Source of the DNA: Candidatus Accumulibacter similis
Lineage (GTDB): Bacteria; Pseudomonadota; Gammaproteobacteria; Burkholderiales; Rhodocyclaceae
Reading direction: 5' to 3'
Length of the DNA: 64,000 nt
NCBI GenBank assembly: GCA_013347225.1
Contig: CP054595.1
Location: 1,116,001-1,180,000, forward strand
This document shows positions 21,922 through 30,349 of the stretch, piece by piece. The notes beneath the pieces were generated by a model. The model was not told the origin of the DNA, searched no databases, and saw only the letters and a program-made list of their open reading frames with translations. A program made the translations under genes and the position numbers. Within the stretch, counting starts at the first letter, position 1. Every line of letters begins with the position of its first letter.

Positions 21922-22473
21922 CTACTGGATGATGAACGAGGTGAAGAGTACTTCCTTGATCGGCCAGTCCCGTTTCTTGCCCTTGCCGGCCGGGTCGAGG
22001 ACGCCGTTCATCTGTTCCCTGATTTCCTGCGCCAGGGTCTCCTTGCCTTCCTTGGTGATCAATTGCGAGGCCTTCTTGCTCGACAGGAGCAGGGTGATGT
22101 CGTTGCGCAGCTTCGGTGTGTAGAGCTTGATGTGATCGCCGACCTGCGAGTCGTCGACCTCGACCGAGACGATCAGCTGCAGGAACTGGTCACCGTTCTC
22201 CGGAACGAGGTTGACGGTGAATGCGTCGAGGGCGACGTAGACCGGTGGCGCGTTCAGGTCCACCTTCTTCTTCTTCGCCGGTTTGGCCTTCTCGACCACC
22301 GCCTCTTCGCCATCGTCCTCGTGCGCGGCGCTGCCCCGCAAAAGGAGGAAGGCGCTCAGCCCGCCGAGGCCGACGACCAGAACCACGAGCAGAATGATGA
22401 TCAGAAGCTTCTTGCTGCTCTTCGCCGGCGCAGCATCACCGATTTCAGTCGCAGGTTTGGCGTCCTTGGCCAT
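21922..22473 (-). CDS. fliL: Flagellar basal body-associated protein FliL
   Basis: 183 residues. A single N-terminal transmembrane helix (LLIIILLVVLVVGLGGLSAFLLL, about residues 27-49) is followed by an acidic/lysine linker and a periplasmic FliL domain (NLVPENGDQFLQLIVSVEVDDSQVGDHIKLYTPKLRNDI). FliL surrounds the stators and supports motor torque. Start ATG 22473; the gene sits 66 bases after fliK. Confidence 0.93.
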   Translation of the reverse strand: MAKDAKPATEIGDAAPAKSSKKLLIIILLVVLVVGLGGLSAFLLLRGSAAHEDDGEEAVVEKAKPAKKKKVDLNAPPVYVALDAFTVNLVPENGDQFLQLIVSVEVDDSQVGDHIKLYTPKLRNDITLLLSSKKASQLITKEGKETLAQEIREQMNGVLDPAGKGKKRDWPIKEVLFTSFIIQ

Positions 22474-22539
22474 GCGGCGTTTCTCTCCCTGATTACTTCA
22501 GCCATCCTTGGGCAGACGCCCCGCCATCGTGCTGCAGGC

Positions 22540-23598
22540 TCAGGCGAAGACGTCGATCATCGCCCGGCCGCGGCTTGTGGCAACCGGCGCCACGGGCACG
22601 CCGGCAGGCGGACCGGCGCCAAGTATAGCCGCATCGGGCAGCCGGTGGGTGGCGGGCGACGAATCCCCCTGTCCCTGCGACTGCTGCCCGAGGGACTGGC
22701 TGCCGACGCTGAGCTGTCCGATGTCGATGCCGGCGCTGGCGAACATCTCGCGCAGGCGCGGCATGGCCGCCTCGATGGCGTTGCGCACCTCGGCATTCGG
22801 CGACACGAAGTGCGCCGTGGCGCCGTCGCGGTCGAGGTGCAGGCTGATCTCGATGACGCCCAGTTGCGCTGGGTGGACAGTGATCTGTGCGCCCTGTTGC
22901 GCGTTGTTGGCAAACCAGAGCAGTTTCTGACCGAACTCGCTTGCCCAGGACGGGTCACGCAGCGGCGTCTGCAGGCTGTGTGCGGCTGCGGGTGTGGCGG
23001 CAGCGCCGGCCGCCGCATTGCCGGCGGTGGTCGGCGGTGCTGTGGACTGTACGGGCAGCGCTGGCTCCAGCGGCTCGCTCTCTGCTGCCGCAGCCGGCGC
23101 GCGCGGCATGGCGGCGAGGTCGGGGACGGCAAAAGTTGCCGCCTTGAGGCGGGCGTCGGTTGCCGCTGCCGGTAGCTGCCTGCTGTCGGCGGTCGGCCGC
23201 AGCGGTTCCGTTGCGCCTGTTCCGCTCTGGGCAGGCAGCAAGGCGGCCAGGGTTTCGCCAGCGGCGGCACCCTGGCCGGCGATCCTTTGGCCATCGCCGC
23301 CGCCGTTGCCGGCGGCGGGCGGGCGGTATGACGTCTGTGGCAGCTGCTGGCTCAACACGAGGATGTCGACGGCAGCGGTCGGCGCGACGGTTTCGGCTGC
23401 AGGCTGCGGAGCGTCGGCGATGTCTGTTGCCGGCGCTGCTGCGCTGGCGGTCATCGCCGGCACGGCGAGGAGTATGCTGAAGAAGTCGTTGCCGAGAGCC
23501 GCTTCATCGGCGCGCGTGCTGCGCACTTCGGCCTCGTCGGCGGCAGCGGGGCGGCCCGGCTGTGCGACGAGTGCCGCGCTGACGATGCTGATGGCCAT
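22540..23598 (-). CDS. fliK: Flagellar hook-length control protein FliK
   Basis: 352 residues from ATG 23598; upstream codons of the same frame belong to the promoter region. The long N-terminal part is Ala/Pro/Gln-rich and low complexity, as in other FliK proteins. The conserved C-terminal domain (about residues 240-320) contains PSWASEFGQKLLWFANNAQQGAQITVHPAQLGVIEISL and is followed by a Gln/Ser-rich tail. FliK is the exported molecular ruler that switches export from hook to filament. A consensus sigma54 promoter lies 36-51 bases before the start. Confidence 0.92.
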   Translation of the reverse strand: MAISIVSAALVAQPGRPAAADEAEVRSTRADEAALGNDFFSILLAVPAMTASAAAPATDIADAPQPAAETVAPTAAVDILVLSQQLPQTSYRPPAAGNGGGDGQRIAGQGAAAGETLAALLPAQSGTGATEPLRPTADSRQLPAAATDARLKAATFAVPDLAAMPRAPAAAAESEPLEPALPVQSTAPPTTAGNAAAGAAATPAAAHSLQTPLRDPSWASEFGQKLLWFANNAQQGAQITVHPAQLGVIEISLHLDRDGATAHFVSPNAEVRNAIEAAMPRLREMFASAGIDIGQLSVGSQSLGQQSQGQGDSSPATHRLPDAAILGAGPPAGVPVAPVATSRGRAMIDVFA

Positions 23599-23633
23599 GA
23601 CGTTTCCCTTTCGCGAGCTTTCGCCGTACTTGA

Positions 23634-23649
23634 AGCAAGTGCCGTGCCA
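23634..23649 (-). promoter_or_regulatory. Sigma54 promoter upstream of fliK
   Basis: On the minus strand the sequence reads TGGCACGGCACTTGCT, an exact fit to the sigma54 -24/-12 consensus TGGCAC-N5-TTGCW. It lies between the fliJ stop and the fliK ATG, pointing into fliK. It should make fliKLMNOPQR a separately started, RpoN-dependent unit activated by FleR (encoded nearby). Confidence 0.88.
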
Positions 23650-23657
23650 AGCTCTGG

Positions 23658-24104
23658 TTACTGCTCGTGCCGGCCGTCGCTGCCGCGCGCGGCAAACTCG
23701 TCCTGCAGCTTCTGCTCGTTTCGCAGTTCCCGCCGGGCCTCGCCGGCACGGTGACGGTCGGAGAGCGTGTCGAAGGCGTTGAGGCGGCTTCGCTGGTTCT
23801 GCCACTCGGCCTGCCCGGCGGCGGTATGCGCCGCCTTCAGGGCTGCTGCCTGCTCCTGCTGTCGCACAGCCTCGTCGAGGCGGTCAAGGAATTCCTGGTA
23901 GTTGCGCCATTCCGGCTGGCCCAGGCCGTCCTGTACCGCCTGGCGGAAGCGAGCGGTGTATTCGTCGCGATACTGAAGCAACATCGCCAGTGTCTTGCGG
24001 GCGTCCCTTTCGGCAGCGATCAGCGCGGCCAGGCGCTGCGTCGCCGCATCGTTGCGGTTGCGCATGAGGTCGAGGACGGATTGCAGGGGAAAGGGTCTGG
24101 ACAC
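23658..24104 (-). CDS. fliJ: Flagellar export chaperone-like protein FliJ
   Basis: 148 residues, almost entirely charged heptad-like alpha helix (LQSVLDLMRNRNDAATQRLAALIAAERDARKTL...), the form expected for FliJ, which inserts as a coiled coil in the FliI hexamer of the export ATPase. Size and position after fliI are as usual. It starts 49 bases after the fliI stop. The last residues are Asp/Arg/His-rich. Confidence 0.9.
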   Translation of the reverse strand: MSRPFPLQSVLDLMRNRNDAATQRLAALIAAERDARKTLAMLLQYRDEYTARFRQAVQDGLGQPEWRNYQEFLDRLDEAVRQQEQAAALKAAHTAAGQAEWQNQRSRLNAFDTLSDRHRAGEARRELRNEQKLQDEFAARGSDGRHEQ

Positions 24105-24153
24105 GCTGGCTCCGTTGACCGGTCCTCACAACCAAAGAGGAGGCAAGGGCATT

Positions 24154-25587
24154 CTAGCCCGTTGGCGCGGCCTGTGCCGGGCCGAACAGGTCGTGCAACT
24201 GGGCGATACTGCTGGCCAGGTCGGCACGCTGCCCCAGGCTCTGCTGCAGGAGCCCTTCGAAGCGCGGGTAGATGGCGATCGCCTGGTCGAGCTGCGGGTC
24301 CGAGCCGGCGGCATAGGCGCCGACACTGAGCAGGTCGCGCGAGCGCTGATAGCGCGAGAAAAGGCTCTTGAAGCGCCTGATCTGGTCGAGGTGCGAGGGG
24401 CTGACGAGGTTGGTCATGGCGCGCGAGATCGACTGCTCGATGTCGATCGCCGGATAATGTCCGGCGTCGGCGAGCGTGCGCGAGAGGACGATGTGGCCAT
24501 CGAGGATGGCGCGGGCGGCATCGGCGATCGGATCCTGCTGGTCGTCGCCCTCGGCCAGTACGGTGTAGAAACCGGTGATCGAGCCACCACCATCGCGGCC
24601 GTTGCCCGCTCGTTCGACCAGTTGCGGCAGGCGGGCAAAGACCGACGGCGGGTAGCCGCGGGTCACCGGCGGCTCGCCGATGGCAAGCGCAATCTCGCGC
24701 TGTGCCATCGCGTAGCGGGTGAGGGAGTCCATGATCAGCAGCACGTGTCGGCCGCGGTCGCGGAAATACTCGGCGATGCTGGTGGCGTAGGCGGCTCCCT
24801 GCAGGCGCATCAGCGGGCTGACGTCGGCTGGGGCGGCGACGACGACGGCGCGCTGCAGCCCTTCTTCGCCGAGAATCTGTTCGATGAACTCCTTGACTTC
24901 GCGGCCCCGCTCGCCGATGAGGCCGACGACGATCACTTCGGCGGCCGTATAGCGGGCCATCATCCCGAGGAGGACGCTCTTGCCGACGCCGGAGCCGGCG
25001 AAGAGCCCCATGCGCTGGCCGCGACCGACGCTGAGGAGCGCGTTGATGGCGCGGACGCCGACGTCGAGTGCCTGTTCGATCGGTGCCCGCGACATCGGGT
25101 TTACCGGCCGGCTCTGCAGCGGGCGCAACGATCGGGCATTGAGCGGCCCGAGTTGGTCGAGCGGGCGCCCAGCCCCGTCCAGGACGCGCCCGAGCAGCGA
25201 TTCGCCGACCGGGACGAGCTTCGCACGGTCGATCGAACGTCGTCGTGCCGGCGGTGGCTGGCCGACTCGTGGTGGTCCGTTGGGGGTTTCGAGAGCCACC
25301 ACCCGGGCGCCCGGCGAAAGCCCGTAGACGTCTTCGGTCGGCATCAGGAACAGGCGCTCACCATGAAAGCCGACCACTTCCGCTTCGATCGGCGAGCCGC
25401 CGGACGGCATGACCCGGCATGAGCTTCCCAGCGGCAGCTTCAGTCCCGAGGCCTCCATGACGAGGCCGTTGATGCGTGTCAGGTGGCCGCTGGGCAGCAG
25501 CGGGCTGACCTGCGTCGCTGCCTGGCGGCAGCCGGCGATGAAGGCCCGCCAGGCGTCGAGGTGCGGATTGCCGGTGGCTTCAGTCAT
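24154..25587 (-). CDS. fliI: Flagellum-specific ATP synthase/export ATPase FliI
   Basis: 477 residues, F1-beta-like ATPase. Walker A AGSGVGKS is at residues 197-204, the Walker B region is [27 protein letters not shown], and [19 protein letters not shown] is typical of type III export ATPases. It unfolds and feeds substrates to the export gate with FliH and FliJ. Start ATG 25587 lies 15 bases after the fliH stop. All catalytic motifs appear intact. Confidence 0.96.
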   Translation of the reverse strand: MTEATGNPHLDAWRAFIAGCRQAATQVSPLLPSGHLTRINGLVMEASGLKLPLGSSCRVMPSGGSPIEAEVVGFHGERLFLMPTEDVYGLSPGARVVALETPNGPPRVGQPPPARRRSIDRAKLVPVGESLLGRVLDGAGRPLDQLGPLNARSLRPLQSRPVNPMSRAPIEQALDVGVRAINALLSVGRGQRMGLFAGSGVGKSVLLGMMARYTAAEVIVVGLIGERGREVKEFIEQILGEEGLQRAVVVAAPADVSPLMRLQGAAYATSIAEYFRDRGRHVLLIMDSLTRYAMAQREIALAIGEPPVTRGYPPSVFARLPQLVERAGNGRDGGGSITGFYTVLAEGDDQQDPIADAARAILDGHIVLSRTLADAGHYPAIDIEQSISRAMTNLVSPSHLDQIRRFKSLFSRYQRSRDLLSVGAYAAGSDPQLDQAIAIYPRFEGLLQQSLGQRADLASSIAQLHDLFGPAQAAPTG

Positions 25588-25602
25588 CGCCTGCGGTCGG
25601 CG

Positions 25603-26328
25603 TCACGGTTGCGCCTTGAGCCACTCGGGGCTGACGCCGATGGCTTCGATGATTCGTCGCCAGCGCGTCTCGACGGTCGCATCGACTTCGCTGGCACCGA
25701 GTTCGACGCGACAGCCGCCGGCAGTCAGCGTCGCGTCGTCGATGATCCGCCAGTTGCCGTGCGCGAGTTGTTCGCCCAGCCGTTCGCGTACCAGCACGGC
25801 ATCGTCGGGGTGCAGGAAGAGTTGCGGCTGACCATGATGCGGATGCAACGCCGTCACGGCCTCCCGGACCAGCGGCAGGATGAGCTGCGGTTGCAGGCGC
25901 AGGCTCTGCCGCATCACCTGATTGGCAATCTCGATCGCCAGTGTCAGCAACTGGTCGGCGATATGCTGCTCGATGCCGGCGATGGCCTGTGTCAGATTGT
26001 CCAGCACGGTTGCCAGCCTCGCCGCGGTTGCCTGCGCCACGCCGTGCCCTTCGGCATGGCCGGCGGCGTAGCCGGCCGCCTGTGCCGCGGCGAGGACGCG
26101 CTCGATTTCCTCGGCCGTCGGCTGGACTGCTGCAGGCTCGGCAGGCAGGGCGGCCGGCGGTACCTCGGCGGCCGTTGTCGTCCTGTCGGTCGCTGGCTGT
26201 TCGCCAGCGTGCGCTGCCGCTTCGACCGCTGGCCCGGCAGCGGATTCGGCGGTGGCCGGGCGATCGAAGGCCGTGACCTGCCAGCGCCGATAGGCGGAGA
26301 CCTTCCCGTCTGGCATCACGTCGCTCAC
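25603..26328 (-). CDS. fliH: Flagellar export ATPase regulator FliH
   Basis: 241 residues. The N-terminal half is Ala/Glu-rich, with AAQAAGYAAGHAEGHG (about residue 90), the GxxxG-type repeat common in FliH. The C-terminal half matches the FliH/V-type ATPase E-subunit fold (ADQLLTLAIEIANQVMRQSL...VTALHPHH...VLVRERLGEQLAHGNWRIIDDATLTAGGCRVE). FliH dimers bind FliI and dock it on the C ring. It sits 13 bases after fliG. Confidence 0.92.
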   Translation of the reverse strand: MSDVMPDGKVSAYRRWQVTAFDRPATAESAAGPAVEAAAHAGEQPATDRTTTAAEVPPAALPAEPAAVQPTAEEIERVLAAAQAAGYAAGHAEGHGVAQATAARLATVLDNLTQAIAGIEQHIADQLLTLAIEIANQVMRQSLRLQPQLILPLVREAVTALHPHHGQPQLFLHPDDAVLVRERLGEQLAHGNWRIIDDATLTAGGCRVELGASEVDATVETRWRRIIEAIGVSPEWLKAQP

Positions 26329-26341
26329 TGGCAGCCCATTC

Positions 26342-27340
26342 TCAGATCATTTCGCCGCCGCCCGAGGCGCCGAGGACGATCTGGCCTTCGTCGGCCAGCC
26401 GGCGGACGACCTTGAGAATCTCCTTCTGTTCGGCTTCGACCTCGGAAAGCCGCACTGGGCCGCGCGACTCCAGATCTTCGCGCAACATTTCCGAGGCGCG
26501 CTGCGACATGTTGCGGAAGATCTTCTCGCGCAGCGCTTCGTTCGCACCTTTCATCGCCAAGATCAGCGACTCGGACTGAATCTCGCGCAGCAGCAGTTGG
26601 ATGGCCCGATCATCCAGATCCAGCAGGTTCTCGAAAACGAACATTTCGTCGAGGATTTGCTGCGCCAGGTCCGGATCGTACTCGCGGATCGAGTCGAGCA
26701 CGGCAGTTTCGTTGGCGGTGCCCATGAAATTGAGCATCTCGGCAACCGTCCGCACGCCGCCCTTGGCGGCCTTCGTCATGCTGGCGGAACCGGAGAGCAG
26801 GCGCAGCATGACGTCGTTGAGTTCCCGCAGGGCCTCCGGCTGGATTCCCTCGAGTGTCGCGACACGTAGCACCACGTCGTTGCGCAGGCGTTCGGAGAAC
26901 TGGTTGAGGATGTCGCTGGCGTGGTCATGCGCGAGATGCACCAGAATCGTCGCGATGATCTGCGGGTGCTCGTTGCGGATCAGGTCGGCGACGGTCGGCG
27001 CATCCATCCATTTCAGTCCTTCGATGCCATTGGTGTCGCCGGGTTGCAGGATGCGCGCGATCAGGTTCGACGCCTTGTCGTCACCGAGCGCCTTGGTCAG
27101 CACCGAGCGCACGTAGGCGTCAGTGTCTACGTTTACCGCAGCCGATTCCTCGGCCGATTTCTGGAACTCGCTCAGTACCTCTTCGACGCGCGCGCGCGGA
27201 ACCGACTTCAGCGTCGACATGGCTTGGCCAAGTTTGTGCACCTCCTTCGGACCCAGGTGCCTGAGCACTTCGGCGGCGTAGTCCTCGCCAAGGGCGATCA
27301 GCAGGATGGCGCTCTTCTCGACGCCGTCTTCAGCCGGCAT
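26342..27340 (-). CDS. fliG: Flagellar motor switch protein FliG
   Basis: 332 residues with the three FliG domains. It opens VEKSAILLIALGEDYAAEVLRHL (FliF-binding N domain). The middle domain contains NEHPQIIATILVHLAHDHASDIL with its EHPQ motif. The C domain contains MFVFENLLDLDDRAIQLLLREI, with the conserved charged motor face that meets MotA. It overlaps the end of fliF by 11 bases. Length and order are standard. Confidence 0.97.
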   Translation of the reverse strand: MPAEDGVEKSAILLIALGEDYAAEVLRHLGPKEVHKLGQAMSTLKSVPRARVEEVLSEFQKSAEESAAVNVDTDAYVRSVLTKALGDDKASNLIARILQPGDTNGIEGLKWMDAPTVADLIRNEHPQIIATILVHLAHDHASDILNQFSERLRNDVVLRVATLEGIQPEALRELNDVMLRLLSGSASMTKAAKGGVRTVAEMLNFMGTANETAVLDSIREYDPDLAQQILDEMFVFENLLDLDDRAIQLLLREIQSESLILAMKGANEALREKIFRNMSQRASEMLREDLESRGPVRLSEVEAEQKEILKVVRRLADEGQIVLGASGGGEMI

Positions 27341-29060
27341 TGGCGCCCGTCCATTGCTTGATGATGTTGGCTACCGCCTGCGGGTCCTGCTGCGCGATCG
27401 CGCGCACCGCAGCGAGTTGTCTTTCGAGCAACTCGCTTGCCGTCGGGACATGTTCGCCGCTGCCTTCCTCTTCGCCTTCTTCTTCGGCACGGATGTCGAT
27501 CTGGCTGCCGATGGTCTTCTCCGTGGCTGGCGGTCCGACCATCGTCCGCATCAGCGGTCGCACGACACCCAGCAGGAGGTAGGCGATGATGGCGGCGATG
27601 ACCCCGTACTTGACGAGTTCCTTTGCCAGCGACAGGGTTTCCGGGTCGCGCCAGAGCGGAACGCCATCGTCCTTCTCGATGGCGGTGAACGGCGCATTGG
27701 CCACCGAGATCGTGTCGCCCCGGTCCTTGTTGAAACCCATCGCCTCCTTGACGAGATCGCTGATCTGCTTTAGCTCGGCGTCGGGCAGCGGTTTGCTGAC
27801 GGACTTGCCGTCCTTGGCGGTTTCCTTGCGCTGATTGACCACCACCGCTGCCGACAGGCGCTTGATGCTGCCGATCGACTGTCTGACGTGGCGGATCGTC
27901 TTGTCGACCTCGTAGTTGGTCGTCGAACTCTTGCTCGTGGTCAGCGGCTGGCCGACGCTGGCGATCGGCGCCTGCACGCCGGCGGCATTGATCTGTCCCG
28001 GCAGCGGCGTCGGTGCGGCCCCGGCGGCTGGCGGTACCGCCGGTTGCGTCAATGGTGCGGTTGCCGGTACCGGCGGCTGGTTGCTGAGCGCGCCGGGAAC
28101 TCCCTGCGCCGTCGGGCTGGTGCTGGCGCTTTCGTTCGTCTGTTGGCTGCGGATGCTGATCTCCGGCGGCGTCGTGTTCGGGCGATGCGTCTCGGCTGTG
28201 TGCTCGCTCTGCGAGAAGTCGATGTCGGCGGCGACCTGCACGCGTGCGTTTCCAGCGCCGACGATCGGCGTCAGGATGTCCTCGACGCGCCTGATGATGC
28301 TGGCTTCGATCTCGTTGACATACTTCACCTGCGTTGGGTCGAGACCGGCTTCGAGCAGCTTGCTCTTCATCTGTGACAGCAGCGTGCCGCTCTGGTCGAG
28401 CAGCGTCACGCTCGCGGGTGACAGTTGCGGCACGCTGGCCGCAACCAGGTTCTGGATGCCGGCGATCTGCGCTGCGTCGAGCGAGCGGCCGGGGTAGAGC
28501 CTGAGCATCACCGAGGCCGACGGCTTGAGTTCCTCGCGCATGAATACGCTCGGCTTCGGGATGGCCAGATGCACGCGCGCCGCTTCGACCGCGGCAATCG
28601 ATTGCACGGTGCGCGACAGTTCGCCCTCGAGTCCGCGCTGATAGTTGAGCTGTTCGGCAAACTGGCTGATGCCGAACTTCTGGCTTTCCATCAGCTCGAA
28701 GCCGACTGCTCCGCCGCGCGGCAGTCCCTGCGACGCGAGTCGCAGGCGGACGTCGTGGACGCGGGCGGCGGGGACAAGGATCGCGCTGCCCGCGTCGTTG
28801 AAGCGGAACGGCACGTTCATCTGCTCGAGCGCGGCAATGATCGCGCCGCCGTCGCGTTCGCCGACGTTGGAGAAGAGGATGCGGAACTCGCTTTGCCGGA
28901 ACAGCGTCGCCGCCGCCACGAGCAGGGCGATGAGCGCGGCGATGGCAACCATCAGCACGACCTTCTGCCGGTTGTCCAGGCGTGCCAAGGCGGCGCGTGC
29001 ACGTTCCAGCGGAGCGCTCGCGACTGTTGCTTCGGTGGTTTCGGTTCCGGCTGCCGCCAT
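27330..29060 (-). CDS. fliF: Flagellar MS-ring protein FliF
   Basis: 576 residues from ATG 29060 (a TTG at 29099 in frame is less likely). Two membrane helices bracket the periplasmic part: VVLMVAIAALIALLVAAATLF near residue 40 and VIAAIIAYLLLGVVRPL near residue 480. Between them are the YscJ/FliF ring-building motifs (LFSNVGERDGGAIIAALEQMNVPFR, VHLAIPKPSVFMREELKPSASVML). A Pro/Ala/Gln-rich insert is at about residues 300-360. The C-terminal tail binds FliG. It is the first gene of the minus-strand flagellar train, divergent from fleS. Confidence 0.96.
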   Translation of the reverse strand: MAAAGTETTEATVASAPLERARAALARLDNRQKVVLMVAIAALIALLVAAATLFRQSEFRILFSNVGERDGGAIIAALEQMNVPFRFNDAGSAILVPAARVHDVRLRLASQGLPRGGAVGFELMESQKFGISQFAEQLNYQRGLEGELSRTVQSIAAVEAARVHLAIPKPSVFMREELKPSASVMLRLYPGRSLDAAQIAGIQNLVAASVPQLSPASVTLLDQSGTLLSQMKSKLLEAGLDPTQVKYVNEIEASIIRRVEDILTPIVGAGNARVQVAADIDFSQSEHTAETHRPNTTPPEISIRSQQTNESASTSPTAQGVPGALSNQPPVPATAPLTQPAVPPAAGAAPTPLPGQINAAGVQAPIASVGQPLTTSKSSTTNYEVDKTIRHVRQSIGSIKRLSAAVVVNQRKETAKDGKSVSKPLPDAELKQISDLVKEAMGFNKDRGDTISVANAPFTAIEKDDGVPLWRDPETLSLAKELVKYGVIAAIIAYLLLGVVRPLMRTMVGPPATEKTIGSQIDIRAEEEGEEEGSGEHVPTASELLERQLAAVRAIAQQDPQAVANIIKQWTGANAG

Positions 29061-29165
29061 GCCAGCGTTCGAGTCAAGAACCTGCCCGAAGGCAGGCAAA
29101 AAGCGAAAAAGGGCTGATAATTACTCTGCTATTGTAGCCGTTTCTGGATTTGGACCTTCAATTCG
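29061..29165. promoter_or_regulatory. Divergent fliF/fleS control region with a leader hairpin
   Basis: 105 bases between two divergent operons, AT-richer than its surroundings. At 29081-29096 CCTGCC-CGAA-GGCAGG forms a 6-bp hairpin; on the minus (fliF) strand its loop is the very stable UUCG and it lies about 20 bases before the fliF ATG. A TACAAT -10-like box occurs on the minus strand near 29137. No sigma54 or FliA consensus was found here, so fleSR and fliF may use sigma70-type promoters. Confidence 0.5.
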
Positions 29166-30344
29166 ATGATCGAAGCCGGGCAACCGTCAGCTCAGGAGGG
29201 CAGAGCGCAGGAACTGCAGCGCGCATTCGACGCCTTCAACCAGGTGTCGCAGGCGCTGACGATGGCCTATCAGGGACTGCAGGGCCGCGTCGAGTCGTTG
29301 ACGATCGAACTCGCGACGGCCAATGGCGAGCTGCGCCGGCAGCACGACGCCAAGGAGGCTCTGGCAGAACGTCTGCGGTTGCTGCTCAACGCCTTGCCGG
29401 CCGGAGTCATTGTTCTCGACGGCGACGCGCGCGTCACTGAAGCCAATCCGGCGGCGCGCCGCATCCTCGGGGACGATCTCGTCGGCGAACTCTGGCCGAC
29501 GCTGCTGGGCGGTTTGCTGGTGCCGACCGAAACCCCGGCGGAGTGGCAGTCCGGCGGCTGCCGGGTGGCGATCGTCGAGAGCCCGATCGATTCGATGGGC
29601 GGACGGATCATCCTGGTGCACGATGTCACCGCCGCGCACAGCCTGAAGGCCGAACTGGAACGTAACCAGCGCCTGGTGGCGATGGGCGAGATGGCTGCGT
29701 CGCTGGCGCATCAGCTGCGCACGCCGCTGGCGACTGCGCTGCTGTACAGTGCGAACCTGTGTCAGCCCGAACTGGCGGATGCGGCCCGCATCCGTTTCGC
29801 GGAGAAGACGACCGCGCAGCTCAGGCGTCTCGAGCGTCTGATCCGGGAGGTCCTGCTCTTCGCCCGTGGCGAGCGAGCGGGCAGTGACCGGCTGCTGGTC
29901 GGTCAACTGCTGGCGGACGTCGCGCAAACGGTGCAGCCACTGTTCCGCGAGAAGAACGTCGCCTATCGGGTAGACTGCCAAGCCGCGCAGGAGCAGCTCT
30001 GCGGCAGCCGCAAGGCGCTCGCGGGGGCGCTGGTGAATCTGCTGGAAAATGCCCTGCAGGCCTGCTCTGCGGGTGGCGAGGTGACGCTCACGGCGTGCGC
30101 TGCCGATGGGCAGTTGCGCATCGGTGTGCGCGATACCGGGCAGGGGATCGCTCCCGAGGTACAGGCACGGGTGTTCGAACCCTTCTTCACCACTCGCGCG
30201 CAGGGAACCGGGCTCGGACTGGCGATCGCGCTCGGCGTTGCGCGCGCCCACGGCGGCAGCATCAGGCTCAGCTCGGCCCTTGATCAGGGGTCGGAGTTCG
30301 TGCTCGTGCTGCCGATCGAAACGACAATGCGGCAGGAGGGTTGA
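29166..30344 (+). CDS. fleS: Flagellar sensor histidine kinase (FleS/FlrB-like)
   Basis: 392 residues, no transmembrane segment, so cytoplasmic. An N-terminal coiled coil (residues 10-70) leads to a PAS-like domain (LLLNALPAGVIVLDGDARVTEANPAARRIL). This is followed by a HisKA box AASLAHQLRTPLATALLY with the phospho-His, and an HATPase domain with N box NLLENALQAC, G1 DTGQGIAPE and G2 GTGLGLAI. It is encoded just ahead of fleR, which it should phosphorylate. This pair controls class III flagellar genes in Pseudomonas and Vibrio. The symbol is given by homology and context. Confidence 0.88.
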   Translation: MIEAGQPSAQEGRAQELQRAFDAFNQVSQALTMAYQGLQGRVESLTIELATANGELRRQHDAKEALAERLRLLLNALPAGVIVLDGDARVTEANPAARRILGDDLVGELWPTLLGGLLVPTETPAEWQSGGCRVAIVESPIDSMGGRIILVHDVTAAHSLKAELERNQRLVAMGEMAASLAHQLRTPLATALLYSANLCQPELADAARIRFAEKTTAQLRRLERLIREVLLFARGERAGSDRLLVGQLLADVAQTVQPLFREKNVAYRVDCQAAQEQLCGSRKALAGALVNLLENALQACSAGGEVTLTACAADGQLRIGVRDTGQGIAPEVQARVFEPFFTTRAQGTGLGLAIALGVARAHGGSIRLSSALDQGSEFVLVLPIETTMRQEG

Positions 30345-30349
30345 GGCGG

